Counted from the first letter of the stretch, positions 46,483 to 57,732 are shown. The stretch is DNA of 64,000 nt from Rugalucina vietnamica (GCA_964017185.1 OZ024871.1:58021226-58085225); one strand, 5' to 3'. Numbers and translations: made by a program. The notes: generated from the letters alone by a model not told the origin.

Positions 46483-47567
46483 TACGAGGGGTGTTCTTTA
46501 ATTCTTGTCATGGACTCAATTTCTCCTAAACTAGCATCTGTACCAGAGCAATAAGAGCTGTCGCAGGACAGCGTAGCTCGCCTGACTTGTGCTTTGTCAC
46601 TAAATCTATTAAATCTACGACCAAAGACATTGACCTCATTGTCACTCAGATGGGTTGTGATGGTACAGCATAAAACTTCAGACCAATATCTACCAACATG
46701 CTAAGTTCAACTTGATCCATCTACATATTTGATATAGACTTATAACCTAAAATCTAAGTCTGTGACCTTGACCACAGGTGAGTCGAGATGCTACAGCATA
46801 ATAAAAGAATATAATATCTAATGTTCAGCAAAGTATCAACTAGATCCATCCATTTGTTCCAGCAATATACAGTTCAAAACACTTTAAGCAAAAGCTTTAA
46901 CATAAATTTCAAAGTCTGTGACCTTGAACTCAAGGTCACCCAGGTGGGTCATGATGGTACAGCATAAAACTTTAGACCAATATCTACCAACATGCAAAGT
47001 ATAAACTTGATCCCTCTACGTCAGACCAATATGTACCAACATGCAAAGTATCAACCTGATCCATCAACAACTTCAAGACATATAGACTTATAAAAACTTA
47101 AACCAAAAACTTTAACAAAAAATTGTTCCAGCAATATACAGTTCAAAACACTTTAAGCAAAAGCTTTAACATAAATTTCAAAGTCTGTGACCCTGACCTC
47201 AAGGTCACCCAGGTGGGTCATGATGGTACAGCATAAAACTTCAGAACAATATCTACCAACATGCAAAGTATCAACTTCATCCATCAACAACTTCAAGAGA
47301 TATAGACTCATAAAAACTTTAACCAAAAACTTTAACATTTTGAGCAACGCCGACGCTAACGATAACGCCGACGCCGGGGTGACTGCAATAGCTCTTCCTG
47401 TACTTTCGTACAGGCGAGCTAAAAAGACTTGGTAATTATAGGTGGGTTCTTTGCGATATTGAAATCACCAAACAATTTTAAGACGGTGCATATGAACAAC
47501 ATTCTCATTAAGTGTCCACAGAAAAAGTAATCAAGCAAGTGACAAGTATTAAAGAACACCCCTCGTA
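46483..47567. mobile_element. Mariner-type MITE interrupted by an AGCTCGCCTG repeat
   Basis: CGAGGGGTGTTCTTTAAT at 46485 faces its complement ending at 47565, each flanked by TA. Ends of the form (TA)CGAGGGGTGTTC are typical of mariner-like elements (family knowledge). Without the nested repeat (46553-47420) the element is about 213 bp, far too short for a transposase. Confidence 0.8.
46553..47420 (-). repeat. AGCTCGCCTG-type repeat element, copy 2 (reverse)
   Basis: Reverse-complement relative of 26824-27650, with the same two terminal hairpins and tandem interior units; a block of about 200 bp is duplicated within it (CCAGCAATATACAGTTCAAA at about 46858 and 47126). It lies inside the mariner-type MITE. 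Confidence 0.85.
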
Positions 47568-47872
47568 TGGGCTAGAGAAAGACTACAATTTTAGTTACAT
47601 TAGGTCACTGTCTATAAGCATGACAAAGACTTCTTCAGACTGGCGATGACCTGCTTCATAAAGCTTCATCCTCCAAATGATGCCAAAAGGCCAATAGTTG
47701 AAGGAAGGGATAAGTCTTCACCAGGTGCAGTCTGCTCAGTCCAGCTTTGTTGACAATTAGAAATTAATGTCAAAGCAGATGTCTAAGTGGTACTCAAACA
47801 CTACTTGTGTGAGTCCCGGCATACATGTCACCTTTACGCAAAGAATTCTATGTATTTGAAAGCTATGTTTTT

Positions 47873-49558
47873 ATACCCCCCGCCAAAACGAAGTTTTAAG
47901 GGGGGTATACTGTTTTCACGTTGTCCGTCCGTCCGTGCGTCCGTGTGTGCGTCCGTCCGTGCATCCGTCCGTCTGTCCGTCCGTAACGTTTTGTTTCTTT
48001 AATATCTTGAAGACCCATTGATGGAATTTAATGAAAATTTGCAGGCATCTGCATATCTATGAAGCAAATATGTACATGCAAAAATTAAGGGCTAGGGGCC
48101 AGTCCCTATTGAGTTACTTCCCTTTATAGTTCTTGATGGCTTTTGTATACAGTGAAGATAGTGCATTTACGGGCCGATCAACTCCTACCACAGTTTTTGT
48201 TGGAACTGTTTGATATTATGCCTTAATGATATAGGCCCATTGGACATTTGCATGAAGAAATGTTATTGCAAAAAAATAATTTTGGACAAAATGACAGCTA
48301 TGAGAATTTAGGCAATTTTCTTATTTTTTTACAGGTAACAGCTTTCACGGGCCGATCTCCTACCACAGTTTTTTATGGAACAATTTGATATCATGCCTAC
48401 ATGATGTACACCCATTGGACATTTGCATGAAGAAATGTTATTGCGAAAAAATAATTTTTGACAAAATGACAGCTATGAGAACTTAGTCAATTTTTCTTAT
48501 TTTTTTACAGGTAAGGGCTTTCACAGGCCGATCAACTACTTCCACAGTTTTTGTTGGAACAATTTGATATCGTGCATACATGATGTACACTCACTGGACA
48601 TTTGCATGAAGAAATTTTATTGCGAAAAAATAAATTTTGACAAAATTACAGCTATGAGAACATTTTTTAGTTTTTTTTACAGATAAGGGCTTTCACGGGC
48701 CGATCAACTCCTACCACAGTTTTTGATGGAACAATATGATATCATGCCTACATGATGTACACCCCTTGGACATTGGCATGAAGAAATTTTATTGCGAAAA
48801 AATAATTTTTGACAAAATGACAGCTATGAGAACTTAGTCAATTTTTCTTATTTTTTTACAGGTAAGGGCTTTCACAGGCCGATCAACTACTTCCACAGTT
48901 TTTGTTGGAACAATTTGATATCGTGCATACATGATGTACACTCACTGGACATTTGCATGAAGAAATTTTATTGCGAAAAAATAAATTTTGACAAAATTAC
49001 AGCTATGAGAACATTTTTTAGTTTTTTTTACAGATAAGGGCTTTCACGGGCCGATCAACTCCTACCACAGTTTTTGATGGAACAATATGATATCATGCCT
49101 ACATGATGTACACCCCTTGGACATTGGCATGAAGAAATTTTATTGCGAAAAAATAATTTTTGACAAAATGACAGCTATGAGAACTTAGTCAATTTTTCTT
49201 ATTTTTTTACAGGTAAGGGCTTTCACAGGCCGATCAACTACTTCCACAGTTTTTGTTGGAACAATTTGATATCGTGCATACATGATGTACACTCACTGGA
49301 CATTTGCATGAAGAAATTTTATTGCGAAAAAATAAATTTTGACAAAATGACAGCTATGAGAACTTAGACAATTTTTCTTAGTTTTTTTTTTTTTTTTTTT
49401 ACAGGTAAGGGCTTTCACGAGCCAATCAACTCCTACCTCAGTTTTTGATGGAACTATGTGATATCATACCTACAAGATGTACACCCATTGGACATTTGCA
49501 TGAAGAGATTATATCGCCAAATCATTTTTGTGGTAAACAGTCACCCTGCGGGGGGTAT
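47873..49558 (+). mobile_element. ATACCCCCCGC-ended element built of 175-bp tandem units
   Basis: Opens ATACCCCCCGCC and closes GCGGGGGGTAT, an 11-bp inverted terminus. A CCGT-rich simple tract (47925-47990) follows the left end, then seven to eight units of 171-192 bp, each with GGGCTTTCACRGGCCGATC, CATGAAGAAAT and ACAGCTATGAGAAC. Two units together (about 350 bp) are repeated almost identically at 48509-48858 and 48859-49208, a higher-order duplication. The first unit is related to the repeat at 16284. Confidence 0.82.
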
Positions 49559-50091
49559 TTAATAAGCTTTGCTTATTGACTCTTTTTTCATTGTAACATG
49601 TTTCTTTTATTTTCCAAATGGACCAAAGTCATTATCAGTTTCTTTTATAGTCAATTGCATTTGATCTATTTATGACATTGTAAGGCTTTTGACATGTTGA
49701 TTTAGGCCTTCACCTCCAAAATGGGGAAATCTGTAACACTTAACCAGTAGTTTTTAATTTGACAGAGAAGAAAATGAGTCATTTTATAGGCCTGATTTTG
49801 GGACTTAATGGATTCTCAAGACCAAACAAAAAGAACAGTAAATTTTTGCAAATTTTCGTCAAGTTTATCTCGGCTTTGCAACTTGGTGCTTGGCTTCGCA
49901 GATTTATTGTTGACACTTCCCACTTTAGATTATTGTGCACTTCATCTCCTGCACTCAGCACGGCTCATTTTCTTTATTTTGAAGTACTTTTTGTCAATTA
50001 TCTGCAATAGTTATAGTATTTTCATTTCATTTATATACGTAAGGTCCCTCACCAAGTCTTAAAACTACTAATGAGATGAAAATCATATAAA
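49559..50091. other. Intergenic stretch without a supported gene
   Basis: AT-rich; short overlapping open frames around 49760-50060 show no recognisable domain. Confidence 0.4.
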
Positions 50092-51612
50092 ACCAGAGGA
50101 CCAATGGTCCTGTAAACGCTCACCTGAGACCTGCTGCATATACCAATAAACATGTATGAATATTATGGTATTTAATTCCAGTGCAGGGGCAGATGAAGCC
50201 CTTGGGCCATTTTCTTTTTTCTGAATCTTCAATATTCTGTCCATTTGCCAATTTCCTGCTGGCTTTTCCCTTCAAATGACATTTTAACAGTTTTCCCAAT
50301 TCAAATGCATAGGCAACCCATGTTGACCTTGCCATAAACTTGGTCAAGGTCATCACAGGGTCCTGATTTATATATACATTAAAGTACTTTAGCCATCGAT
50401 GCTTCATGCCAAGTTTCCTTGAAATCAGTCTATTGGTTTCAGAGAAGAAGGTTTTTGATGGGTTTTTACCATATATGGGCATGGCGGCCATCTTTGTCAT
50501 GTGACCTAGATTATTTATATACACATTGATTCACCCATTCTATAGATGCTTCACAAAAAATTTGGCTTTGATTGGCCAAGCGGTTTCAGAGGAGAAGACG
50601 TTTGAATATTATGGAAATATACATGTATATTGCCGCGGGGTGGGCGGCACATGAGCCCCTGGGGTCCAATTTTTTTCAGAATCATTAATATTCAGTCCTA
50701 CTTCCCATTTCCTGCAAGACTTTCACTTTAAATTACATTTTAAAAGTTTTCCCCATTCCAATGCATTGGTGACCTATGTTGACCTTGCCGTAAAATAGGT
50801 CAAGGTCATCACAGGGTCATGATTTATATACACAATGTAGTGCTTGAGCCATCAATGCTTCATGCCAAGTTTTGTTGAAATCGGTCCACCGGTTCTGAAG
50901 AAGAAGATTTTTGAAGGGTTTTTACCATATATGGGCATGGCGGCCATCTTGGTCATGTGACCTGGATTATTTATATACACATTGGTTCCCCCTTCCCATT
51001 GATGCTTCATGTAAAATTTGGCTTTGATTGGCCAAGCGGTTTCAGAGAAGAAGATGTTTGAATATTATGATAATATACATGTATATTGCCCCGGGGTGAG
51101 GGCGGATGAGCCCCTGGTGCCCAATTTTTTTCAGAATCATTAATATTCAGTCCTACTGCTCATTTTCTGCAAGATTTTTCCTTTAAATGACAATTTAACA
51201 ATTTTTCCCATTCAAATGCAAAGGCGACCTATGTTGACCTTGCCGTAAAATAGGTCAAGGTCACCGCAAGGTCATGATTTATATACACATTGTAGTGCTT
51301 GAGTCATCGATGCTTCATGCCAAGTTTGGTTGAAATCGGTCCAGTGGTTCCGGAGAAGAAGATTTTTGAAGGGTTTTTACCATATATGGGCATGGCGGCC
51401 ATCTTGGTCATGTGACCTGGATTATTTATATACACATTGGTTCCCCCTTCCCATAGATGCTTCATGTAAAATTTGGCTTTGATTGGCCAAGCGGTTTCAG
51501 AGAAGAAGATCTTTGAAAAGTGTGGACGACGGACGGACGACGGACGGACGGACGACGGAGCATGGGTATACTATAAGCTCACCTTGTGAGCCTGACGGCT
51601 CAGGTGAGCTAA
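50092..51612 (+). repeat. ACCAGAGGACC...GGTGAGCTAA repeat family, copy A
   Basis: Begins ACCAGAGGACCAATGGTCCT, where AGGACCA and TGGTCCT form a hairpin, then GCTCACCTGAG. It ends in GACGGACGG simple sequence, ATAAGCTCACC and the hairpin GAGCCTGACGGCTC followed by AGGTGAGCTAA. GCTCACCTGAG near the start and CTCAGGTGAGC at the end are inverted to each other. The interior is tandem units of about 430 bp with GGTCAAGGTCA, GGCGGCCATCTTGGTCATGT and GATTGGCCAAGCGGTTTCAG. No protein is encoded. It lies downstream of the NF-kappaB gene. Confidence 0.85.
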
Positions 51613-52299
51613 AAATGATCCCTCTATTAAGATATGGAAACAATTGATCTTATAAAAATAACAACATATTTTAAGCAACTTTGTTTAATGCAACATACTA
51701 GGCTGTTTTTTATGCCACAAAATGTAGTTTTACAAGAAGTTTGATTTGTTGCTTTATGTCCCATTCAACAGCTATGGTCATGTTGGAACATTGCTTCAAT
51801 TATAATGTACTTCTACCCAATATTGGGAGCACGAGATGTCCTGACATGCGAAATGTAACCTTCAAAGCGACTAACCTGTAATCAGGTGGTTGGTTGGTCC
51901 ATTTTAAGTTTTGACAGAAGGCACCAGCAAGACATCTATTTCTCACAGGCCACAATGAATAACTGGCAGAATATATCATATCCACTGTACAACAAATCAG
52001 ATGCCTGTTTATACCGACACCTATTTATCCAGTTGCTAGATAGAATAATCAATATTATAATCCAAACATTTTGACTGTCATGTACTGGTAATGTAACAAA
52101 GTCACTCTGCTGTGACTCTTGGTTTGGAAACATGATGCAAAACTTTGGTTAGAGTGAGAGCTTTGTTCACCAATATTTTACAAAAAATCTTATGTATTGT
52201 CCCAAGATAGTCAATAAGTTCAGACATAGATACACAAATTTGTTTGGGGCTTAAAGTTCTGATACAGCAGATACAGGTAGGTTCTACATGAATCTTATC
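51613..52299. other. Stretch downstream of the NF-kappaB gene without a supported feature
   Basis: Apart from a relic of the GTCCC-type dispersed repeat at about 51755, nothing was recognised. It might hold the end of the 3' UTR of the minus-strand gene. Confidence 0.35.
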
Positions 52300-52414
52300 A
52301 TGAGAAAAACTGCTTTTTATACATGCAAGAAGAAATCAACACCTTCATTTTAGCTTCACAGATAGTTTGTGTGGGACCTGATCAGAAATAACATCAGGTT
52401 TTCTCATGATGTGG
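52300..52414. mobile_element. MITE family with ATCATGAGAAAA ends, short copy 2
   Basis: ATCATGAGAAAAACTG faces CAGGTTTTCTCATGAT about 100 bases away; the interior holds CTGATCAG and a TTCACAGATAGT shared with the family. Confidence 0.6.
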
Positions 52415-52785
52415 TTCATATTTTAGGTAGGTAAATTTACAAACCTGTAGATTATCCTAACTGATATCTGCATTGTTGTTGTTTTTACACACAAAAAGCA
52501 CATTTTCTCATGGCACAGCTCCTACATTAAAGCTTTGATTTGAGTTAGTACATTAAAATCTTTAAATCACAGCATCAAGGAAAGCTAAGATTGTGTTTAT
52601 AAATTTACACTAAAACCTATCACAAACTGTTGAATCTTAAAAACTTAACATCCTCACATAAATCTATCTACAACAGTAAAACAGCCTTGTATGGTATTTC
52701 TAATCAATTTAATGTACATGGCATACATCAGGTAATGTTGTCTTCAACTCATCATGTCCATTGACACTACAGGTTCAGTGCTGCT

Positions 52786-52871
52786 CTAGGTCACAACAGG
52801 AGATTTAGACTGTCTCAGACTCTCTAATCCGGAGTCATGGGTCTGATCCTTCAGGGGCTCCTTAACGACAT
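52786..52871 (-). CDS. Probable last coding exon of the NF-kappaB p105-like gene
   Basis: On the minus strand TTTTATTTGCAG (ending at 52872) is a good acceptor. The following frame gives 27 residues, VVKEPLKDQTHDSGLESLRQ and on to SPVVT, then TAG at 52788-52786. DSGLES fits the beta-TrCP phosphodegron DSGxxS, which vertebrate p105 carries between its death domain and C-terminus and IkappaB proteins carry near the N-terminus (established knowledge). The exon needs a phase-1 donor upstream. The best-looking donor in the preceding exon is phase 2, so either a weaker donor or an unseen small exon joins them. Membership in this gene is inference from strand, position and the motif. Confidence 0.6.
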
Positions 52872-52971
52872 CTGCAAATAAAATACCACCATACACATCA
52901 ATCTCATTCAGTAAAACTAGTTTCACATTTGAAGGGAGACTAATAAAGTTGAAAACATTAAATGAGCCCCA

Positions 52972-53186
52972 TCATGGGAAAACCAACAATCTGCATATGC
53001 GAAAGACGCAGATCAGCTTCGCGGTAACCGTGAAGCTGATCAGCGCCTTTGTTTTCGCTACACAGATAGTACACTTCCTCTTCTTTTTAAATCGGAAATT
53101 TCAAGCTTCCAGCCTGCTTCTTTGACTGTACAGCCTGATTTGTGTCGGACCTGTTCAGAAACCAAATTGTTGGTTTTTCCACGAGA
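52972..53186. mobile_element. MITE family with TCATGGGAAAACC ends, copy 3
   Basis: TCATGGGAAAACCAACAATC faces its complement ATTGTTGGTTTTTCCACGAG. The interior has a perfect 10-bp hairpin, GATCAGCTTC / GAAGCTGATC (53012-53042), and CGGAAATTTCAAGC shared with copy 1. It lies in an intron of the NF-kappaB gene. Confidence 0.7.
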
Positions 53187-53584
53187 CGGCTCAAATACAA
53201 GAACCAGAGGACCAATGGTCCTGTAAACGCTCACCTGAGATCTGCTGTATATACGAATGTTATAGAAAATAGTCCCAGTATAGGGGCAGGTGAAGCCCTT
53301 GGGCCATTATTTTTTCAGAATAATCAATATACTGTCCATACAAGATTTTCCCTTCAAATGACATTTTAACAATTTACCCATTCAAATACATAGGCAACCC
53401 ATGTTGACCTCAGGGTTCGAAGTGCCCATCTCTCCCCAGGTTTACCTATGGGTTTTACTCGGGTAAACCTTATTTTGAAAAAGTGGGTACTTAGTGGGTC
53501 CTCACTATTTTTGATGTTCACATTTGTGTATTTTACAGTAATTTGACAGACAAAAAAAAAAAACATTTTTTTTTTTACTTTAAA

Positions 53585-53677
53585 AACATACACTTAAGTA
53601 AAATGTACTACTAATGTGTACTTTATAATAATTTAATAAAGTACACATTAGTAGTAAATTTTACTTAAGTGTATGTT
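53585..53677. repeat. Perfect-looking palindrome, arms about 42 bp
   Basis: AACATACACTTAAGTAAAAT and onward faces its complement ending GTGTATGTT, with a loop of about nine A/T bases; one arm has an extra base. It lies inside the hAT-type element. Confidence 0.9.
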
Positions 53678-53879
53678 GTCTTTATATTACATCCACTAAA
53701 ATTCCATGACACTATCAATTTTGAATATTAGTAGGAGCTAATGATAGTTTTAGAACTTCAATGAAAGCTAGCAATGGAAGTATGTCATCAATCACGTCTC
53801 TCACATTTGATAGACAATTGCTTTAATCCTTTGTTTGTGTCTTCACCTAATTATTGCTCTAGGAAGTGTTGTTAACACT

Positions 53880-54059
53880 TTTTTCTTGCATAGATATCTA
53901 TGCGCATAGCTGTTTGAAGCCGTTTTCGATTGGTCGAAAGCAGTGTTCAAACAGCAAAAACCATGTTCAAATCATGGAATTCACGTGCCGTTTGAACATG
54001 GGTTTTGGCCGACGTCATTGGTCAATGCGACATGACGTCATGTGTTTTGTAGAAACAAA
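53880..54059 (+). promoter_or_regulatory. Promoter-like segment inside the hAT-type element
   Basis: Within 180 bases are two CCAAT-type boxes as ATTGGTC (53929 and 54019), a perfect CRE TGACGTCA (54034) and a half CRE (CGACGTCA), plus GTTCAAAC/GTTTGAAC motifs. An ATG with GTGAGT after 33 bases follows. Activity is inference. Confidence 0.4.
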
Positions 54060-54092
54060 ATGGCCGTCGTTGAGGAAGCTCTGCGGTTTTCG
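54060..54092 (+). CDS. Possible short first coding exon inside the hAT-type element
   Basis: ATGG at 54060 in a good context (ACAAAATGG) opens eleven codons, MAVVEEALRFS, ending at TCG and followed immediately by GTGAGT, a consensus splice donor. This looks like a first exon, perhaps captured from a host gene. No downstream exon was found on the plus strand, so it may be a promoter-exon fossil or chance. Confidence 0.3.
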
Positions 54093-54158
54093 GTGAGTTT
54101 TTACGTTGTAAATGTTATTTTCATAAGATTTTAAGTGGATTAGAGTGAATATGCAAGA

Positions 54159-54306
54159 ATAGCGATCAACCATGGTTTGTTTCAGTGTTCAAACATTCGC
54201 TGGATCACTCGGAAGGTGTTTGAACACGCGGCCTGCGGCCTTGTGTTCAAACACCTTCCTCGTGATCCATCGAATGTTTGAACACTGAAAACCATGGTTG
54301 ATCCCT
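54159..54306. repeat. 148-bp near-perfect palindrome with GTTCAAAC motifs
   Basis: GATCAACCATGG at 54164 mirrors CCATGGTTGATC ending at 54303. The arms contain AGTGTTCAAACATTCG, GGATCAC and AAGGTGTTTGAACAC with few mismatches, around a GCGGCCTGCGGCC centre. GTTTGAAC or its complement occurs four times in the palindrome and again at 53950-53996. Confidence 0.9.
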
Positions 54307-56255
54307 ATAATAACAATACCCCATATATATGACACCTATTTAGGCTCTGCTAAAATGAGGTGTTGGTGTGTTTGTTCTAAGTTTATGTCACATAGTTGAC
54401 TGCCTTGTATGTCTAGCTGTAATGACATCTGGCATGGTAGTTAAATGATGAATTATAGGTAAAATGTGACTTAGCTAGATTAATCTGATTACTTTTATGG
54501 CAGTAGAAATATCTTTCACCATTCTCTTATCATAAGTCTGTCACAGACCAAGTCTTTCTTCTGTGCATGTGGATCAGCCATTTAGTAACAACAACAAAAA
54601 AAAAAACTCAACGAGAAGTTAAAACCTCTGCATCTTTTCAATTCTGTCTAATCGTCAAACACCCCAATGCAATCTTGCCAGCTTGGTTAGATAGCTGATT
54701 GTTCTTTTAAGATTGCTTCACACAAACTAAATAGGTTATTCAAATGAGATAAATTCAAATGTCTTGTTACTTGTACATTGATTTCATTTCTAAAATGCCT
54801 TAATACCTTGCTCAATACTCAAGTATCATCATTTGATATAAAGATCATAAAATTTCTAATACTGGTCACTACCCGCTACCCAGTGGGTATACGGGTTTAC
54901 CCACAGAAACCCACTGGGTTGGGTTTTATGGTTTAATACCCGGGTTTTTCGAACCCTGGTTGACCTTGCCTTAAAATAGGTCAAGGTCATCACAGGGTCA
55001 TGATTTATACACAAATTGTAGTACTTGAGTCATCGATGCTTCATGCCAAGTTTCTTGGAAATCGGTCCACCGGTTCAGGAGAAGATTTTTGAAGGGTTTA
55101 TACCATATATGGGCATGGCAGCCATCTTGGTCATGTGACCTTGATTATTTATATACACATCGATTCCCCCCATTCTATAGATGCTTCACGTGAAATTCGG
55201 CTTTGATTGGCCAAGCGGTTTCAGAGGAGAAGATGTTTGAATATTATGGTAATATACATGTATAATGCCCCGGGGCTGGGGCAAATGAGCCCCTGGGGTC
55301 CAATTTTTTCAGAATCATCAATATTCAGTCCTACTGCCCATTTCCTGCAAGACTTTCACTTTAAATGACATTTTAAAAGTTTTCCCCATTCAAGTGCATT
55401 GGCGACCAATGTTGACCTTGCTGTAAAATAGGTCAAGGTCATCCAAAGGTGATGTCCCCGATGGTTCATGCAAAGTTTTGTTGAAATTGGTTCATTGGTT
55501 CAGGAGAAGAAAAATTTTAAACGGTTTTTACCATATATGGGCATGGCTGCCATCTTGGTCATGTGACCTGGATTATTTATAAACACATTGATTCCCCCTT
55601 CCCATAGATGCTTCCTATAAAATTTGGGTTTGATTGGCCAAGTGGTTTCAGAGAAGAAGATCTTTGAACATTTTTGTAATATACATGTATATTGCCCCGG
55701 GTGGGGGCAGACCAACCCCTGGGGTCCAAATTTTTTTCAGAATTACCTACCTTCAGTCCATTTGCCAATTTCCTGCAAGATTTGCCTTTCAAATGACATT
55801 TTAACAATTTTCCCCATTCAAATGCATGGGCGACCTATGTGGGTTTTTACCATATATGGGCATGGCGGCCATCTTGGTCATGTGACCTGGATTATTTATA
55901 AACACATTGATTCCCCCTTCCCATAGATGCTTCCTATAAAGTATGGCTTTGATTTGCCAAGTGGTTTCAGAGAAGATCTTTGAATATTTTTGTAATATAC
56001 ATGTATATTCCCCCTTCCTATAGATGTTTCATATAAAATTTGGCTTTGATTGGCCAAGCGGTTTCAGAGACGAAGATCTCTGAAAATGGAGGATGACGGA
56101 CGGACGGACGACGGACGGACGCCGGATCATGGCCATCCTATAAGCTCACCTTGTGAGCCTAACGGCTCAGGTGAGCTAATGATCGAGAGAAACTTCTTGT
56201 GTCAAAAATGATCATGTTATCAGAAGAATAAAACAGTGGTCATGGCAGAAAATGA

Positions 56256-57319
56256 ACCAGAGGACCAATGTCCTGCAAAGGCTCACCTGAGATCTGCTGC
56301 TTATACCAATAAACATGTTTGAAAAGTATGGTATTTAACCCCAGTGCAGGGGCAGATGACGCCTTTGGGCCATTTTCTTTTTTCAGAATAATCAATATTC
56401 TGTCCATTTGCCAATTTCCTGCTGGCTTTTCCCTTCAAATGACATTTTAACAGTTTTCCCCATTCAAATACATAGGCAACCCATGTTGACCTTGCCATAA
56501 ACTTGGTCAAGGTCATCACAGGGTCATGATTTATATATACATTGGAGTACTTTAGCCATCAATGCTTCATGCCAAGTTTCCTTGAAATCAGTCCATTGGT
56601 TTCAGAGAAGAAGATTTTTGAAGGGTTTTTACCATATATGGGCATGACGGCCATCTTGGTCATGTGACCTCAATTATTAATATACACACTGGTTCCCCCA
56701 TCCTATGGATGCTTCACATAAAATTTGGCTTTAATTGGCCAAGCGGTTTCAGAGGAGAAGACGTTTGAATATTATGGTAATATACATGTATATTGTCCCG
56801 GGGTGGGGCCATATAAGCCCTTGGGTTCAACTTTTTTCAGAATCATTAATATTCAGTCCTACTAACTATTTCCTGAAAGATTTTCACCTCAAATGGCTTT
56901 TTAAAAGTTTTCCCCATTCAAATGCATAGGCGACCTATGTTGACCTTGTCATAAAATAGGTCAAGGTCACCACAGGGTCATGATTTATATATACATTGTA
57001 GTACTTAAGCCATCGATGCTTCATGCCAAGTTTCTTTGAAATCGGTCCACCAGTTCTGGAGAAGAAGATTTTTGAAGGGTTTTTACCGTATATGGGCATA
57101 GCGGCCATCTTGGTCATGCGGCCTAGATTATTTATATATACATTGATTTCCCCATTCTATAGATGCTTCAAATAAAATTTGGCTTTGATTGGCCAAGCGG
57201 TTTCAGAGAAGAAGATCTTTGAAAATGGTGGACGACTGACAACGAACGACGATGGCCGGACGCCGGACGCCTACCTATCCTATAAGCTCCCATGTGAGCC
57301 TTCGGCTCAGGTGAGCTAA
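56256..57319 (+). repeat. ACCAGAGGACC...GGTGAGCTAA repeat family, copy C
   Basis: Complete by its ends; two interior units. AAAATG occurs directly before the start (56249-56254) and just after the terminal GAGCT (57316-57321), a possible short target duplication overlapping an A-rich end. Confidence 0.85.
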
Positions 57320-57588
57320 AAATGCTACAATAGTGTCGTGGCAATGATTTAAAATGTGAGATGCTGTTTTAAGGAGAGTATGGCTTAAGCTCACAAGCCA
57401 CCAGCTGGTGACACCAGACAACAACTAGAAGTCATAAGACAATAAGAACTTATAGTGGAGAATCCATTTAGTGAAGCTTTGTATGGCCTTTATGTTCTTT
57501 GTGGTTCAGGAGTGCATATGTCAGGCAGGTCACGCCCTCAGGAAAGGAACAATCTAGGCTGTTTGACAGACCAGGCTTCACAAATACA
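57320..57588 (-). other. Intron or 3' UTR of the NF-kappaB p105-like gene
   Basis: Unique-looking sequence directly downstream of the exon at 57589-57732. No further exon could be supported here. Confidence 0.4.
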
Positions 57589-57732
57589 TTACACTGAGAG
57601 ACGTCTAGATATTGTATTATACCTACTACTATTGCTGTCTGGTTCCTCGCTATGGGTGAGGATATCTATAGCATCTTCTCGTTTCATGTCTGACAGAGCC
57701 GTCGTCAGGCTGGATATTGTTCCCCCACATGC
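57589..57732 (-). CDS. NF-kappaB p105-like exon, end of the death domain
   Basis: The acceptor TGTATTTCAG on the minus strand ends at 57733. The frame then reads ACGGTISSLTTALSDMKRED and AIDILTH, continuing to a stop at 57591-57589. Joined in phase 0 to the exon at 62801-62976 it gives TYFEACGGT, matching the conserved Y-E-x-x-G-G-T of the NF-kappaB precursor death domain, whose last helix carries a similar L-x-x-M-x-x-E-A-I-x-x-I. A strong donor, AG followed by GTATAA, sits at about 57619, after EEPDSNSS, and may shorten the exon so that the stop at 57589 is used only in an unspliced form. The intron to the next upstream exon is about 5.1 kb and full of repeats. Confidence 0.8.
   Translation of the reverse strand, partial: ACGGTISSLTTALSDMKREDAIDILTHSEEPDSNSSRYNTISRRLSV

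Larger units (their letters stand above)
53403..54966. mobile_element. hAT-type non-autonomous transposon, perfect 8-bp target duplication
   Basis: The element is 53411-54958, flanked by GTTGACCT at 53403-53410 and 54959-54966. The ends are CAGGGTTCGAA and TTCGAACCCTG; 8-bp duplications and CAGGG-type ends are hallmarks of hAT. The interrupted repeat reads correctly once the element and one GTTGACCT are removed, which proves the insertion. Inside are two long palindromes (53585-53677 and 54159-54306), a promoter-like segment and a possible short first exon, but no transposase. Confidence 0.93.
53203..56179 (+). repeat. ACCAGAGGACC...GGTGAGCTAA repeat family, copy B, split by a hAT-type element
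   Basis: Start at 53203 and end CTAA at 56176-56179, with the same termini as copy A. The unit is interrupted at GTTGACCT (53403-53410) by the 1548-bp element 53411-54958 and continues at TGACCTTGCC, so copy B is older than that insertion. Without it the copy is about 1.42 kb. Confidence 0.87.
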
